Shown in pieces: positions 1 to 8,197 of a stretch of 31,158 nt of DNA. Where the stretch lies: NCBI GenBank assembly GCA_002419135.1, contig DIFM01000020.1, positions 1-31,158 on the forward strand, written 5' to 3'. Origin of the DNA: Dehalococcoidia bacterium UBA5748. Its GTDB lineage: Bacteria; Chloroflexota; Dehalococcoidia; Dehalococcoidales; UBA5627. How positions within the stretch are numbered: the stretch's first letter is position 1; the number at the start of each line of letters is the position of its first letter. The notes under the pieces are model-generated. The model was not told where the DNA came from. It saw only the letters and a list, made by a program, of their open reading frames with translations, and made no database searches. The translations under genes and the position numbers were made by a program.

Positions 1-114
1 ACCTACAAAAGTGTTACTGTATGTAAGAGTCCATAACATATCGGACTTTTTAGAGGGAGAAATAAAATTATTCAAATAATAGCGCAAAGGGGGAATTTTG
101 CCAATAGAGCGATG

Positions 115-135
115 GGCTTTTTCAGAGGTTTCTTA
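115..135 (+). repeat. 21-bp repeat, inverted copy at 31117-31137
   Basis: The 21 bases at 115-135 (beginning GGCTTTTTCAG and ending TTTCTTA) are the exact reverse complement of 31117-31137. The match stops at both sides. A 21-bp match is not expected by chance in 31 kb. It may be an end of an insertion sequence or MITE, or a dispersed repeat. No transposase is visible next to either copy. Confidence 0.7.
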
Positions 136-173
136 ACGCAGCTAATATACGAATTCGGCATGGCAGTCAAAGC

Positions 174-239
174 GTAGGGGTGGCCAATGGTCGACCGCGC
201 GATACATTCACTTAGCGGACGGGCAATGCTCGTCCCTAC
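174..239. repeat. MITE-like imperfect palindrome
   Basis: The outer arms GTAGGG (174-179) and CCCTAC (234-239) are complementary. Inside the right part, 217-235 forms its own hairpin around GGACGGGCAATGCTCGTCC. This resembles the short GTAGGG...CCCTAC palindromes scattered through many environmental bacterial genomes. No coding capacity is seen. Confidence 0.55.
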
Positions 240-312
240 AATTTACACTATATTAATCGATAGAGTTTTTATTAATTATGAATGCTTGGGATTACAATTC
301 ATCGCCAATATG

Positions 313-421
313 GTTTGACAAGCTCACCACGAACGGCTTAACTGACCTCACACTTGTCAGCTTTCCAAATGTAGATGATTTGCAAATCCGTTCTTCCTCA
401 GTCCCGATGCATCGGGTAAGG
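313..421. repeat. Fragments of dispersed repeats
   Basis: 313-336 (TTTGACAAGCTCACCACG onward) matches the general pattern of a dispersed 'GACAAGCTCA..ACGAACGG' repeat. 386-421 begins AAATCCGTTC, contains the palindrome CCCGATGCATCGGG (403-416) and ends GGATG. The inner part of the composite repeat at 29027-29062, read on the minus strand, also starts AAATCCGTTC and contains GGATG. Together with the palindrome at 174-239 these fill most of the gene-free stretch 1-459, in which I see no credible gene. Confidence 0.45.
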
Positions 422-459
422 ATGTACCTTTAAAGGGAATAACAGCTTAATAATTCCCT

Positions 460-497
460 AAAAACAAAAAGGCCGCAAAGTTTGTAGCCTTGCAGCC
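460..497 (-). terminator. Intrinsic terminator of the ribosomal cluster
   Basis: Read on the minus strand downstream of rpsI, GGCTGCAAGG pairs with CTTTGCGGCC (ten pairs, two of them G-U) around a 7-base loop, followed by TTTTTGTTTTT. This is a textbook Rho-independent terminator closing the long minus-strand cluster. A second weaker hairpin (434-440 with 453-459) lies just beyond it. Confidence 0.88.
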
Positions 498-526
498 CTC
501 TCTCTTTTAAATATAATCGCAGGATA

Positions 527-922
527 TTAACGCTTGGTATACTGAGGCGCTTTGCGGGCACGTTTAAGACCGGGTTTCTTCCTTTCTTTAGCACGCGGGT
601 CGCGCGTCAAAAGGCCATCCCCTCTCAATGCCGGCTTAAATTTCTCGTCTTCCTTTAAAAGGGCACGCGCAATACCGTGGGAGACGGCTCCGGCCTGTCC
701 GGAAATGCCTCCGCCGTTTACAATTATGGAAACGTCGAATTTACCCATCGTCTCGGTAACCATAAATGGTTTTGTGATAGCCTTGCGATGTTCAAGGCTT
801 ACAAACCTTTGTTCGTACGGCATACCGTTTATCAATATTTCTCCGCTTCCGGGCATAATTCTTACCTGAGCGACGGCTGTTTTACGCCTGCCCGTTCCCT
901 GCGAATAAGTCTTCTTTTTCAA
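527..922 (-). CDS. rpsI: 30S ribosomal protein S9
   Basis: S9 is a small-subunit protein whose basic C-terminal tail reaches the P-site tRNA. The protein shows the family signatures GTGRRKTAVAQVRI near the N-terminus, the NGGGISGQAGAVSHGIARAL core, and the Lys/Arg-rich end KKPGLKRARKAPQYTKR. The chosen start is TTG at 922, giving LKKKTYSQGTGRRK, because GAGGGG lies 4 bases upstream. A GTG at 934 would add four residues but contains that Shine-Dalgarno-like sequence inside the gene. It follows rplM closely and is the last gene of the cluster, immediately before the terminator at 460-497. Identity is certain; the start is less so. Confidence 0.95.
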   Translation of the reverse strand: MKKKTYSQGTGRRKTAVAQVRIMPGSGEILINGMPYEQRFVSLEHRKAITKPFMVTETMGKFDVSIIVNGGGISGQAGAVSHGIARALLKEDEKFKPALRGDGLLTRDPRAKERKKPGLKRARKAPQYTKR

Positions 923-949
923 AGTTCCCCTCACACACTATAAAGCAAA

Positions 950-1372
950 TTATTTTTTGTCAGCTACCTGACCTGTATGGGGATGGCTATCCCCTACATA
1001 GACCTTCAATTTTTTTATCATGCCGGCGCCGAGGCGGTTACGCGGTAACATCCCTTTAACAGCATGCTCTATTACAAATCCGGGTTTGGTTTTCATCATT
1101 TCGTCCAGCGAAGTAGTCTTAAAACCACCGGGGTAACCGGAATGGCGGTAGTAGAACTTACCGGTTCCTTTGTTACCGCTGGTGCGAATTTTCTCTGCGT
1201 TGATGATAACCACATAATCACCGGTATCTATATTACGGGTGAACATCGCTTTGTTCTTACCCATAAGTAAACGGGCAACCTCTGTAGCCAGGCGACCCAG
1301 CACCTGGTCTGTAGCATCGATAACATGCCACTCTCTCTTAATATCCGAAGCTTTTACACTATATGTTTTCAC
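950..1372 (-). CDS. rplM: 50S ribosomal protein L13
   Basis: L13 is an early-assembling large-subunit protein. The 140-residue product is of normal length and carries the family landmarks WHVIDATDQVLGRLA, GDYVVIINAEKI, YRHSGYPGGFK and the MLPRNRLG block. Its ATG lies inside the end of truA, giving a 14-base overlap, so translation of the two is probably coupled. The rplM-rpsI pair is conserved in most bacteria. Here it is attached to the end of the alpha operon through truA. Confidence 0.97.
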   Translation of the reverse strand: MKTYSVKASDIKREWHVIDATDQVLGRLATEVARLLMGKNKAMFTRNIDTGDYVVIINAEKIRTSGNKGTGKFYYRHSGYPGGFKTTSLDEMMKTKPGFVIEHAVKGMLPRNRLGAGMIKKLKVYVGDSHPHTGQVADKK

Positions 1373-2165
1373 TATTCTCTTCCCCTAAGGATTTATTATA
1401 ATTAACTTTAATAAGACACAACCCCTTAGCAGGTGCCGCAGGACCGGCCAAACCAAGTTTTCTCGCTAACATTATACTACGAAACTCTTCCTCAGTCATC
1501 TTCCCCTGCCCCACCCTGACAAGAGCTCCGATGGTGTTACGTACCTGGTGCGGCAGGAACGAGTTCGCTTTTATGTTAAAAACAACCATCTCTTCTTCCC
1601 TGACAAAACAGGCTTTGTAAACACGCCGTATGGTACTTTTTAATTCCACTCCCAGGTTACTGGTAAATGAAACGAAATCGTGTTCGCCGACAAGCTGCCC
1701 GGCTACACTGTTCATCGCTTCCATATCCAGCTCTCCGCTTACCAAAAAAGAATAATCCTCCCAAAGCGGAGACCTCACCCGGCTATTCAAGATATAATAT
1801 TTATACTCCCGGCTTACAGCCTTACTTCTAACGTTGAATGAATCTTCAACCCTGTAAGCCGCCTTAACCGCAATGTCAACCGGCAGATAATAATTCAAAC
1901 CGCTTACAAACCGGTCTGACGCTACTAAAGATGTAGTTTTAAAGCTTACTACCTGTCCGGCAGCGTGTACCCCGCTATCGGTTCTGCTGGCCGATGCCAC
2001 CCTTGTTTTTTCTCCGCTTAAGCGGTACAACGCCCGTTCAAGTTCACCTTGTATGGTGGGAAGCTTTGCCTGTAACTGGAAACCGCAATAATTGTTTCCC
2101 TTATATTCGACAATCAGAACAAATCTTCTGATTTCCCTATCATTCGGAGAGAGATTCTCCCCCAT
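1359..2165 (-). CDS. truA: tRNA pseudouridine(38-40) synthase TruA
   Basis: TruA isomerises uridine to pseudouridine at positions 38-40 in the tRNA anticodon arm. The 268-residue protein has the expected N-terminal strand (FVLIVEYKGNNYCGFQ) and the catalytic motif SRTDSGVHA with Asp63 as the presumed nucleophile. It also has the later family block FLPHQVRNTIGALVRVGQGK. The start is ATG at 2165, with AAGGG about nine bases upstream. It lies 36 bases after rplQ and overlaps rplM by 14 bases. A truA gene between rplQ and rplM is a common arrangement in Firmicutes and relatives. Confidence 0.95.
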   Translation of the reverse strand: MGENLSPNDREIRRFVLIVEYKGNNYCGFQLQAKLPTIQGELERALYRLSGEKTRVASASRTDSGVHAAGQVVSFKTTSLVASDRFVSGLNYYLPVDIAVKAAYRVEDSFNVRSKAVSREYKYYILNSRVRSPLWEDYSFLVSGELDMEAMNSVAGQLVGEHDFVSFTSNLGVELKSTIRRVYKACFVREEEMVVFNIKANSFLPHQVRNTIGALVRVGQGKMTEEEFRSIMLARKLGLAGPAAPAKGLCLIKVNYNKSLGEENSENI

Positions 2166-2201
2166 TATTTATAACCCTTATTCAAATTTGAAAATAACAG
2201 A

Positions 2202-2564
2202 CTAGCCGGACTTCTCAACCAGTTCCAGCTGAACCATAATTGCACCGTCGCCCTGCCTGGGACCAAGTTTGGTGATACGGGTATAACCACCGGGACGCTC
2301 TTTAAACCTCGGTGCAATGTCCGAAAATACCTTTTCGACCACTTTCCCATCATAGACAAAGGTTAACATCTTTCGCCTGGCAGCCAAATCGTTGCGTTTC
2401 CCCAGCGTAATGGTTTTCTCAGCCAGACCCTGTATTTCCTTTGCCTTGGCTTCGGTAGTCACAATTTTCTCATAATCCAGTAAATCGGTCACCAGGTTGC
2501 GGAACATAGCCATTCTGTGTGACGAATCTCTATCGAATTTTCTTCCAGATACTTTATGCCTCAT
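2202..2564 (-). CDS. rplQ: 50S ribosomal protein L17
   Basis: L17 lies near the exit of the peptide tunnel. The 120-residue protein begins MRHKVSGRKFDRDSSHRMAM, a close match to the family start, and continues with LLDYEKIVTTEAKAKEIQGLAEKTITLGK. The C-terminal R-GGYTRITKLGPRQGDGA block, typical of L17, is present. It follows rpoA by 25 bases, the standard end of the alpha operon. Confidence 0.97.
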   Translation of the reverse strand: MRHKVSGRKFDRDSSHRMAMFRNLVTDLLDYEKIVTTEAKAKEIQGLAEKTITLGKRNDLAARRKMLTFVYDGKVVEKVFSDIAPRFKERPGGYTRITKLGPRQGDGAIMVQLELVEKSG

Positions 2565-2589
2565 TTTAGCCTCTTCCTATACTTGTTAC

Positions 2590-3594
2590 CTATTCGGCAG
2601 ATTCTTTCTTTTTATTCTTTTTGGGAACAGAAATTTCCTCTTCATCATCTTCGCCACTATCAGAGCCAATGGTAAAATTCAGTCCCAGCCCCTGAAGACG
2701 TTCCTGTACTTCCTGGCGCGATTTCTGTCCAAAATTACGTAATCCTAAAAGTTCTTTTTCTCCGGTACTGACCAGTTCGCCTACCGTAGTGATACCGCTG
2801 CGGCGCAGACAGTTCATTGCTCTGACGGAAAGGTCGAGTTGTTCCACCGGCATATTGAATAAATCCTGCGGAATCGATTCCCTTAAAGCCTTCTTTTCCT
2901 CTTCCATCTGAGATACTTTGCTGTATCCGACAAACGGGGAAAACTGCTCAACCAGTACAGATGCGGCACTGCTCATAGCATCCGCAGGCGTAATAGTGCC
3001 ATCCGTCCATATTTCAAGAACCAAACGCTCACGGCTGGAGATTTCCCCCACGTGAATCGGTTGTATACTGAAATTAACCTTACGCACCGGTGTAAAAATG
3101 GCATCAATGGGTATAGTACCTACCGACAGATTGTCTGTCGATTCGGCAGCATTAAAACCCATTCCGATTTCAACGTCGAAATCCACATAGAAGCGGGCTT
3201 CCGGCGAATCTACGGTTGCCAGATATAAATCGGGGTTCACAATTTCAAAATCCAGAGACGGATTAATATCCCTGGCATAAATCGGACCTTCTTTTTGTTT
3301 CTCCAGCGACAGTCTGGCAGGTGTACCGGAAAGCGCTTTCAAACGCAGGGCTTTTACATTCAGTATAAACTCCAGCACATCCTCTTTAACATAAGGAATA
3401 GGCGCAAATTCATGCTGAACACCCTCTATCTTTATCTTGGTAACGGCAGCTCCCGGAAGAAACCCCAGAAGCACGCGACGCAACGCATTGCCGATAGTCG
3501 TGCCAAAACCCTTTTCCAAAGGCTCGACTTCAAAACGCCCGTAACTGTCGTCACTCTCTTTACAATCTATATTAGATATAGTTAAACCAAACAA
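2590..3594 (-). CDS. rpoA: DNA-directed RNA polymerase subunit alpha
   Basis: The alpha subunit dimerises to nucleate RNA polymerase assembly, and its C-terminal domain contacts UP elements and activators. Residues 1 to about 230 form the N-terminal domain, with the EPLEKGFGTTIGNALRRVLL motif used in dimerisation. Residues about 248-312 form the helical C-terminal domain (LDLSVRAMNCLRRSGITTVGELV...LRNFGQKSRQEV). A short acidic-then-basic tail follows. Total length is 334 residues, normal being about 310-340. The start is TTG at 3594, 7 bases after a perfect GGAGG; no ATG fits. It sits between rpsD and rplQ as in most bacteria. Confidence 0.97.
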   Translation of the reverse strand: MFGLTISNIDCKESDDSYGRFEVEPLEKGFGTTIGNALRRVLLGFLPGAAVTKIKIEGVQHEFAPIPYVKEDVLEFILNVKALRLKALSGTPARLSLEKQKEGPIYARDINPSLDFEIVNPDLYLATVDSPEARFYVDFDVEIGMGFNAAESTDNLSVGTIPIDAIFTPVRKVNFSIQPIHVGEISSRERLVLEIWTDGTITPADAMSSAASVLVEQFSPFVGYSKVSQMEEEKKALRESIPQDLFNMPVEQLDLSVRAMNCLRRSGITTVGELVSTGEKELLGLRNFGQKSRQEVQERLQGLGLNFTIGSDSGEDDEEEISVPKKNKKKESAE

Positions 3595-3617
3595 ACCTTA
3601 CCTCCTTGCCAGCCCAT

Positions 3618-4241
3618 CTATCTTGAGTAGTACTCAACTACAGACGCTATATTATATTTCGCCTCGATATCATCGGGCGTCGGCAAAGATAATACCTTAC
3701 CAACTGCTTTTTCTTTATCCAGATTCAGCCATCCCGGAACTGTTTTACTAGCCAGTGACGCCGACATCGTTTTAAAATACTCGCTTTTTACACTGTTGCC
3801 ATGCCAGCTTATAACATCCCCTTCCTTTACAAAACATGAAGGAATGTCGGTTTTTTTACCGTTTAAATCAAAATGCCCGTGTTGTACCAACTGACGAGCC
3901 TGAGCCCTCGAATCGGCAAACCCGATACGGTAGACTACATTATCAAGACGCCTCTCAAGTAACACCAACAGGTTCTCACCGGTGATTCCGCTTTTTCTTT
4001 CCGCTTCTGCAAATATTTTCCTGAATTGCCTCTCAAGTACTCCATAGCTGTAACGTACTTTTTGTTTCTCACGCAACTGCTCACCGCGGTCCGATATACG
4101 GCGTCTGCGCCCGAGCTGAGGCCCGGGGGCTTTGGGACGCTTATCCAGTGTACACTTGGTAATACATCTGCTGCCTTTAAGCATTAATTTTTCGCCACTG
4201 CGTCTGCATTGACGGCAGACTGCTTCTGTATATCTAGCCAT
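3618..4241 (-). CDS. rpsD: 30S ribosomal protein S4 (zinc-binding form)
   Basis: S4 is a primary 16S rRNA-binding protein that nucleates assembly of the 30S body. The 207-residue protein has Cys9, Cys12, Cys26 and Cys30 near its N-terminus, indicating the metal-binding form of S4. The S4 RNA-binding domain follows at about residues 95-155 (LERRLDNVVYRIGFADSRAQARQLVQHGH). It starts 3 bases after rpsK ends. In many bacteria S4 represses its own operon, but I saw no matching structure here. Confidence 0.97.
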   Translation of the reverse strand: MARYTEAVCRQCRRSGEKLMLKGSRCITKCTLDKRPKAPGPQLGRRRRISDRGEQLREKQKVRYSYGVLERQFRKIFAEAERKSGITGENLLVLLERRLDNVVYRIGFADSRAQARQLVQHGHFDLNGKKTDIPSCFVKEGDVISWHGNSVKSEYFKTMSASLASKTVPGWLNLDKEKAVGKVLSLPTPDDIEAKYNIASVVEYYSR

Positions 4242-4244
4242 TCT

Positions 4245-4643
4245 TTAGACTCTCCTCCTTTTGGGGGCACGGCAACCGTTATGAGGTATGGGGGTTATAT
4301 CCCTGATACTGGTAACATATAACCCGGCTGCCTGCAAGGCGCGCACAGCCGCTTCACGGCCGCTGCCCGGCCCCTTAACAAATACGTCAACCTGACGCAA
4401 GCCGTGCTCCATAGCTTTATGGGCAGCATTGGTAGCTGCCATCTGAGCTGCAAACGGAGTGCTTTTACGCGAACCCTTAAAACCGGCTGCTCCGGCGCTT
4501 GCCTGCGAAATCACATTGCCCGCCGGGTCGGTTAAAGATATTATGGTATTGTTAAAAGTTGCCTGTATATAAGCCCTTCCGCTCGGAATAGACTTTCTGT
4601 CTTTTTTACTTACTTTTGCTTTCGCTTTCTTATTAGGTGCCAT
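4245..4643 (-). CDS. rpsK: 30S ribosomal protein S11
   Basis: S11 lies on the 30S platform next to the mRNA exit path. The 132-residue protein shows the family motifs AYIQATFNNTIISLTD, SAGAAGFKGSRKSTPFAAQ and the C-terminal GCRAPKRRRV. A lysine-rich N-terminal extension of about 15 residues is normal for the family. GGGAG lies upstream of the ATG. It is in the standard rpsM-rpsK-rpsD order. Confidence 0.97.
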   Translation of the reverse strand: MAPNKKAKAKVSKKDRKSIPSGRAYIQATFNNTIISLTDPAGNVISQASAGAAGFKGSRKSTPFAAQMAATNAAHKAMEHGLRQVDVFVKGPGSGREAAVRALQAAGLYVTSIRDITPIPHNGCRAPKRRRV

Positions 4644-4665
4644 TTATTTTGTTTCTCCCTTAATA

Positions 4666-5055
4666 CTACGTCTTAGCCATGCCGCGCTTCTGTCCTCTGC
4701 CGGCTACCGTCTTCTTAATTCCTTTTCGCGTACGGGCATTGGTGCGTGTTCTCTGTCCATGCACCGGAAGATTACGACGGTGCCGTAAGCCGCGGTAGCT
4801 GCCGATATCTATAAGGCGTTTGACATTTAACGTGACTTCTTTACGAAGCTCCCCTTCCGTTCTGTATTCACGGTCGATGATTTCACGAAGGCGATTATTC
4901 TCCGCCTCTGTCAGGTCATCGGACTTGGTAGTCGGTTCAATTTCGGCCTTCTCCAATATCTTCATACTGTAGGTCGGACCTATTCCGTGAATATACTGCA
5001 ATGCATATTTTATTTGCTTATTTTTAGGGATATCAACCCCGGCTATACGTGCCAT
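4666..5055 (-). CDS. rpsM: 30S ribosomal protein S13
   Basis: S13 sits in the 30S head and forms bridges to the 50S subunit. The 129-residue protein begins MARIAGVDIPKNKQIKYALQ and contains the helix-two-turns-helix region with YIHGIGPT. It ends with the typical SYRGLRHRRNLPVHGQRTRTNARTRKG block. AAGGAGG stands six bases before its ATG. It follows rpmJ by 24 bases. Confidence 0.97.
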   Translation of the reverse strand: MARIAGVDIPKNKQIKYALQYIHGIGPTYSMKILEKAEIEPTTKSDDLTEAENNRLREIIDREYRTEGELRKEVTLNVKRLIDIGSYRGLRHRRNLPVHGQRTRTNARTRKGIKKTVAGRGQKRGMAKT

Positions 5056-5079
5056 TCATTCCTCCTTATAGACACCCGT

Positions 5080-5193
5080 CTAACCCTGACGCTGCTTGTG
5101 TTTGGGATTTGTGCAGATATTTCTGACCACGCCGCGTCTTTTAATAATCTTGCATTTTTCACACCTTGTTTTAACTGATGCTCTAACTTTCAT
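5080..5193 (-). CDS. rpmJ: 50S ribosomal protein L36 (zinc-binding form)
   Basis: This 37-codon gene was read by direct translation; the product begins MKVRASVKTRCEKCKI. L36 is the smallest large-subunit protein. Cys11, Cys14, Cys27 and His32 form the C-C-C-H zinc site of the C+ type, and the ending NPKHKQRQG is typical. It lies 37 bases after infA and 24 bases before rpsM, its standard location. Confidence 0.95.
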   Translation of the reverse strand: MKVRASVKTRCEKCKIIKRRGVVRNICTNPKHKQRQG

Positions 5194-5230
5194 AACAACC
5201 TCTTACTCATCTTGCCCGGATAAATCCCGA

Positions 5231-5449
5231 CTATTTCAAGCGGTAAGTTATCCTCCCGCGATTTAAATCGTAGGGCGATAACTCTATCAGTACTTTATCA
5301 CCGGGTAATATTCTAATATAGTGTACTCTTATTTTACCAGAAATATGGGCTAAAACTCTATGTCCGTTTGCCAGCTCCACATTGAACGTAGCATTAGGCA
5401 GAGCTTCAACTACCACTCCTTCCACCTCAATCGCTTCTTTTTTACCCAT
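5231..5449 (-). CDS. infA: Translation initiation factor IF-1
   Basis: IF-1 binds the 30S A site during initiation. The 72-residue protein is a single S1/OB-fold domain of exactly the usual length. It contains the signature EALPNATFNVELANGHRVLAHISGK and ends with LIELSPYDLNRGRITYRLK. It lies 11 bases after map. The map-infA-rpmJ-rpsM order is common in Gram-positives and Chloroflexota. Confidence 0.97.
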   Translation of the reverse strand: MGKKEAIEVEGVVVEALPNATFNVELANGHRVLAHISGKIRVHYIRILPGDKVLIELSPYDLNRGRITYRLK

Positions 5450-5460
5450 AATATCCAGCC

Positions 5461-6210
5461 TTATAAGACAGTGAGCACCTCAGGCTCACCGTCGGTAATC
5501 GCAATAGTATGTTCGAAATGAGCCGATAAACTGCCATCGGCGGTATATACCACCCAGCCGTCTTTGCCGGGCTTGGTACGCCAATCCCCGATATTAACCA
5601 TCGGTTCGATAGCTATCGTCATTCCTTTTTTTAATTCCACACCGGTTCCCCTGATGCCGAAATTGGGAATCAGCGGGTCTTCATGCATCTGCCTGCCGAT
5701 ACCGTGCCCGGTGTATTCACGTACCACCGAGAACCCCCGCGATTCGGCATACTCCTGAACAGCTGCCCCGATATCCCCCAACCTGGCTCCGTCACGTGCA
5801 GCAGATATACCGGCGGCCAGCGCCTCTTCGGTAACCCGCACCAGTTCAGCCGCTTTGGGACTGATATCCCCTACTCCCACTGTTAAAGCGGCATCCCCCT
5901 GGAAGCCATCATATATCGTCCCGAAATCCATCGAGACAATATCTCCGTTATTTATAATTTTATCGCCGGGAATACCGTGAACGATTTCTTCATTTACGGA
6001 AACACAAACGCTGGCGGGGTAACCGTAGTAACCCTTAAAGGAAGCTTTCGCTCCCAGCCTCTTCAATTCCCTTTCCGCTATCACATCCAGTTCCTTTGTT
6101 TTCATTCCCGGCTGCACGCTGTTTTTCAACACATGCAATACTTCGGCTACAATCCGTCCGGCTATTCGCATTGTGGCGATTTCCTTGTCGGATTTAATTT
6201 TTATACTCAT
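5461..6210 (-). CDS. map: Methionine aminopeptidase, type I
   Basis: Removes the N-terminal methionine from nascent proteins. The metal ligands of the family are all visible: Asp95 and Asp106 (SMDFGTIYDGFQGDAA), His169 (YTGHGIG), Glu202 (IAIEPM) and Glu233 (HFEHTI). The substrate-side histidines His78 and His176 are also present. At 249 residues with no zinc-finger extension it is the short bacterial type Ia form. It lies 9 bases downstream of adk, without a clear Shine-Dalgarno sequence, suggesting translational coupling. Confidence 0.97.
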   Translation of the reverse strand: MSIKIKSDKEIATMRIAGRIVAEVLHVLKNSVQPGMKTKELDVIAERELKRLGAKASFKGYYGYPASVCVSVNEEIVHGIPGDKIINNGDIVSMDFGTIYDGFQGDAALTVGVGDISPKAAELVRVTEEALAAGISAARDGARLGDIGAAVQEYAESRGFSVVREYTGHGIGRQMHEDPLIPNFGIRGTGVELKKGMTIAIEPMVNIGDWRTKPGKDGWVVYTADGSLSAHFEHTIAITDGEPEVLTVL

Positions 6211-6219
6211 AAATTGTTT

Positions 6220-6870
6220 TCAGGCTTTCTCGTGAAGAGCCTTGATTATCCTCTGTGTTATTTCCCCGACTTCACCCTCCCCGTCAACCTCAACCAGTCT
6301 ACCGGTATTCCGATAGTACTCAATCAGGGGAGCGGTCTCTTTAAAATAGACCTTCAGCCGGTTTTTAATTGTTTCCAGATTGTCATCCGGACGTTGATAG
6401 AGCTCACCGTCGCATTTGGAGCATTTTTTCTGTTCTTCTGTTAAAGCTCCCTCAATGCTGTAAGGTGACTGGCAACTGCGGCACACCCAGCGTCCGCTTA
6501 AGCGCCTTATCAGTTCCTTCTCTTCAACCTTAATATAGACTACACTGTCTATATTCTTATTTTCTTTTTTAAAAGCCTCGTCAAGCGCTTCCGCCTGCCC
6601 CAGATTTCTGGGGAAGCCATCGAGAATAACCCCGTTTTGGCTTTCAGGCTCAGATAGCTTATTTAAAACCATCTGCACAGTTATTTCATTGGGGACCAAA
6701 ATCCCCTTTTCCATATATTCCTTGACCTTTTTCCCTAGGTCATCCCCCTGCTCCACAGCCTGACGGAATAAATCCCCCGTCGCTATGGACACCAGCCCGA
6801 ACTCTTTTGCAACCCCGGTAGCCTGAGTACCCTTACCGGCTCCCGGAGCCCCAAGGAATATAATATACAT
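6220..6870 (-). CDS. adk: Adenylate kinase (zinc LID type)
   Basis: Catalyses AMP + ATP = 2 ADP. The P-loop GAPGAGKGT is at residues 7-15 and the AMP-binding region DGFPRNLGQA at about 84-93. The LID domain (about 127-163) holds Cys130, Cys133, Cys150 and Cys153, the four-cysteine structural zinc site found in Gram-positive-type enzymes. Length 216 is typical of the long form. It lies between secY and map, the usual place in the spc operon. Confidence 0.97.
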   Translation of the reverse strand: MYIIFLGAPGAGKGTQATGVAKEFGLVSIATGDLFRQAVEQGDDLGKKVKEYMEKGILVPNEITVQMVLNKLSEPESQNGVILDGFPRNLGQAEALDEAFKKENKNIDSVVYIKVEEKELIRRLSGRWVCRSCQSPYSIEGALTEEQKKCSKCDGELYQRPDDNLETIKNRLKVYFKETAPLIEYYRNTGRLVEVDGEGEVGEITQRIIKALHEKA

Positions 6871-6892
6871 TTTATTCTCCCTGGCGCTTTTG

Positions 6893-8197
6893 TTATTTTA
6901 TAAAGCCTTCGTAACGTCTCATTGAAAGCTGGGCTTCCATCTGCTTCATTGTATCCAGCACCACACCGACAACAATCAGTAACCCAAAACTGGACAGAAC
7001 CATGTTGCTGACATCACTTAACATACTGACAAAGAATGGCATTATTGCCACAACAGCCAAAAAGAGCGCCCCTCCCCACGTGATACGTTCAATGACACCC
7101 GTAAGATAGGTAGCCGTTTGCTTTCCCGGCCTGATACCCGGCACAAACCCGCCTTGCCTTTGAAGAACGCCCGGAAGGTCCTGCTGTTGGAATATAACCA
7201 TAGTATAAAAGAATGCAAAGGCAAACACCAGCACAAAATAAAGCGCCCAGTATATAATTCCCAGCGGCAAAGCCGTATCGGCACTGAATATCTGCACCAC
7301 CCAGTACCAGAAGTTCTGTGCTTCTACATCCTGAAAATAGCTGCCGATAATACCGGGAAACATCACCAAAGCCATAGCAAATATCAAAGGTATCATACCG
7401 GCAGTATTAACCCTCAACGGTATATGACTTGAACCGGACTGACGATACATACGCCCGCTCTTGAATACACTCTTGGCATATTGAACGGGAATACGCCTGT
7501 GAGCTTCCGTAAAGATTACTATCAAAATAGTTGTTGCCAAACCTACAAGTAAGAAGGTAATCAAACCGGCAATCTGTCCCTGCTGTGCCGCTAGAACAGC
7601 ATCCCCTACCATCTCAGGCAATCCGGCAACTATACCGGCAAATATTATAATAGAAATACCGTTACCGATACCATATTCGGTAATTTGCTCACCCAGCCAA
7701 ACCAGGAACATTGTTCCGGCTATCATTGTCATAATCATGGCTACCGTTAACAAAACATCAGCCGTAGCTACCGCTCCGGCATTCTGCAAAACAGCCAGTT
7801 GCCCGTAACCGGCCAGCCCGGCAAGCGGAATAGTTAGCCAGTGGGTAATCCGATTTATCTTATTTTTACCGGTCTCGCCTTCCTGGGATATCGCCTGTAA
7901 TTTAGGAATCACCGGCGTCATCACGGTCATTATAATTGAGGCGGTAATATAGGGATAAACCCCCATGGCAGCAACACTGAAGTTCTTCATCGCGCCGCCG
8001 CTGAAAAGGTCCATCATTCCCAAAAGAGCGTTATTTTCAAATAAAGCCGCCAGAGCAGCTGAATCTACTCCGGGAAGAGGGACATGCGCTATCAATCGGA
8101 ATACAACCAGTATACCGAATGTGATAAGAAGACGCCGCCTCAAATCGGGCAGTCTGAAGGCATCAATAGTTGCCTGCAGAAGCCTGGGCTTAGCCAT
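6893..8197 (-). CDS. secY: Preprotein translocase subunit SecY
   Basis: SecY is the channel of the Sec translocon in the cytoplasmic membrane. The 434-residue protein has about ten hydrophobic segments. Family landmarks include LGIMPYITASII-like sequence (here MGVYPYITASIIM), the conserved TEYGIGNGISIIIFAGI block and the cytoplasmic loop GIRPGKQTATYL. Its ATG lies inside the end of rplO (8-base overlap), preceded by GAGGTGG. The rplO-secY-adk order is standard. Confidence 0.97.
   Translation of the reverse strand: MAKPRLLQATIDAFRLPDLRRRLLITFGILVVFRLIAHVPLPGVDSAALAALFENNALLGMMDLFSGGAMKNFSVAAMGVYPYITASIIMTVMTPVIPKLQAISQEGETGKNKINRITHWLTIPLAGLAGYGQLAVLQNAGAVATADVLLTVAMIMTMIAGTMFLVWLGEQITEYGIGNGISIIIFAGIVAGLPEMVGDAVLAAQQGQIAGLITFLLVGLATTILIVIFTEAHRRIPVQYAKSVFKSGRMYRQSGSSHIPLRVNTAGMIPLIFAMALVMFPGIIGSYFQDVEAQNFWYWVVQIFSADTALPLGIIYWALYFVLVFAFAFFYTMVIFQQQDLPGVLQRQGGFVPGIRPGKQTATYLTGVIERITWGGALFLAVVAIMPFFVSMLSDVSNMVLSSFGLLIVVGVVLDTMKQMEAQLSMRRYEGFIK

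Noticed and set aside
37..177. Short plus-strand frame ending GFFRGFLTQLIYEFGMAVKA
   Set aside because: It covers the 21-bp repeat, has no start signal and no known match. It could be a transposase remnant but cannot be supported.
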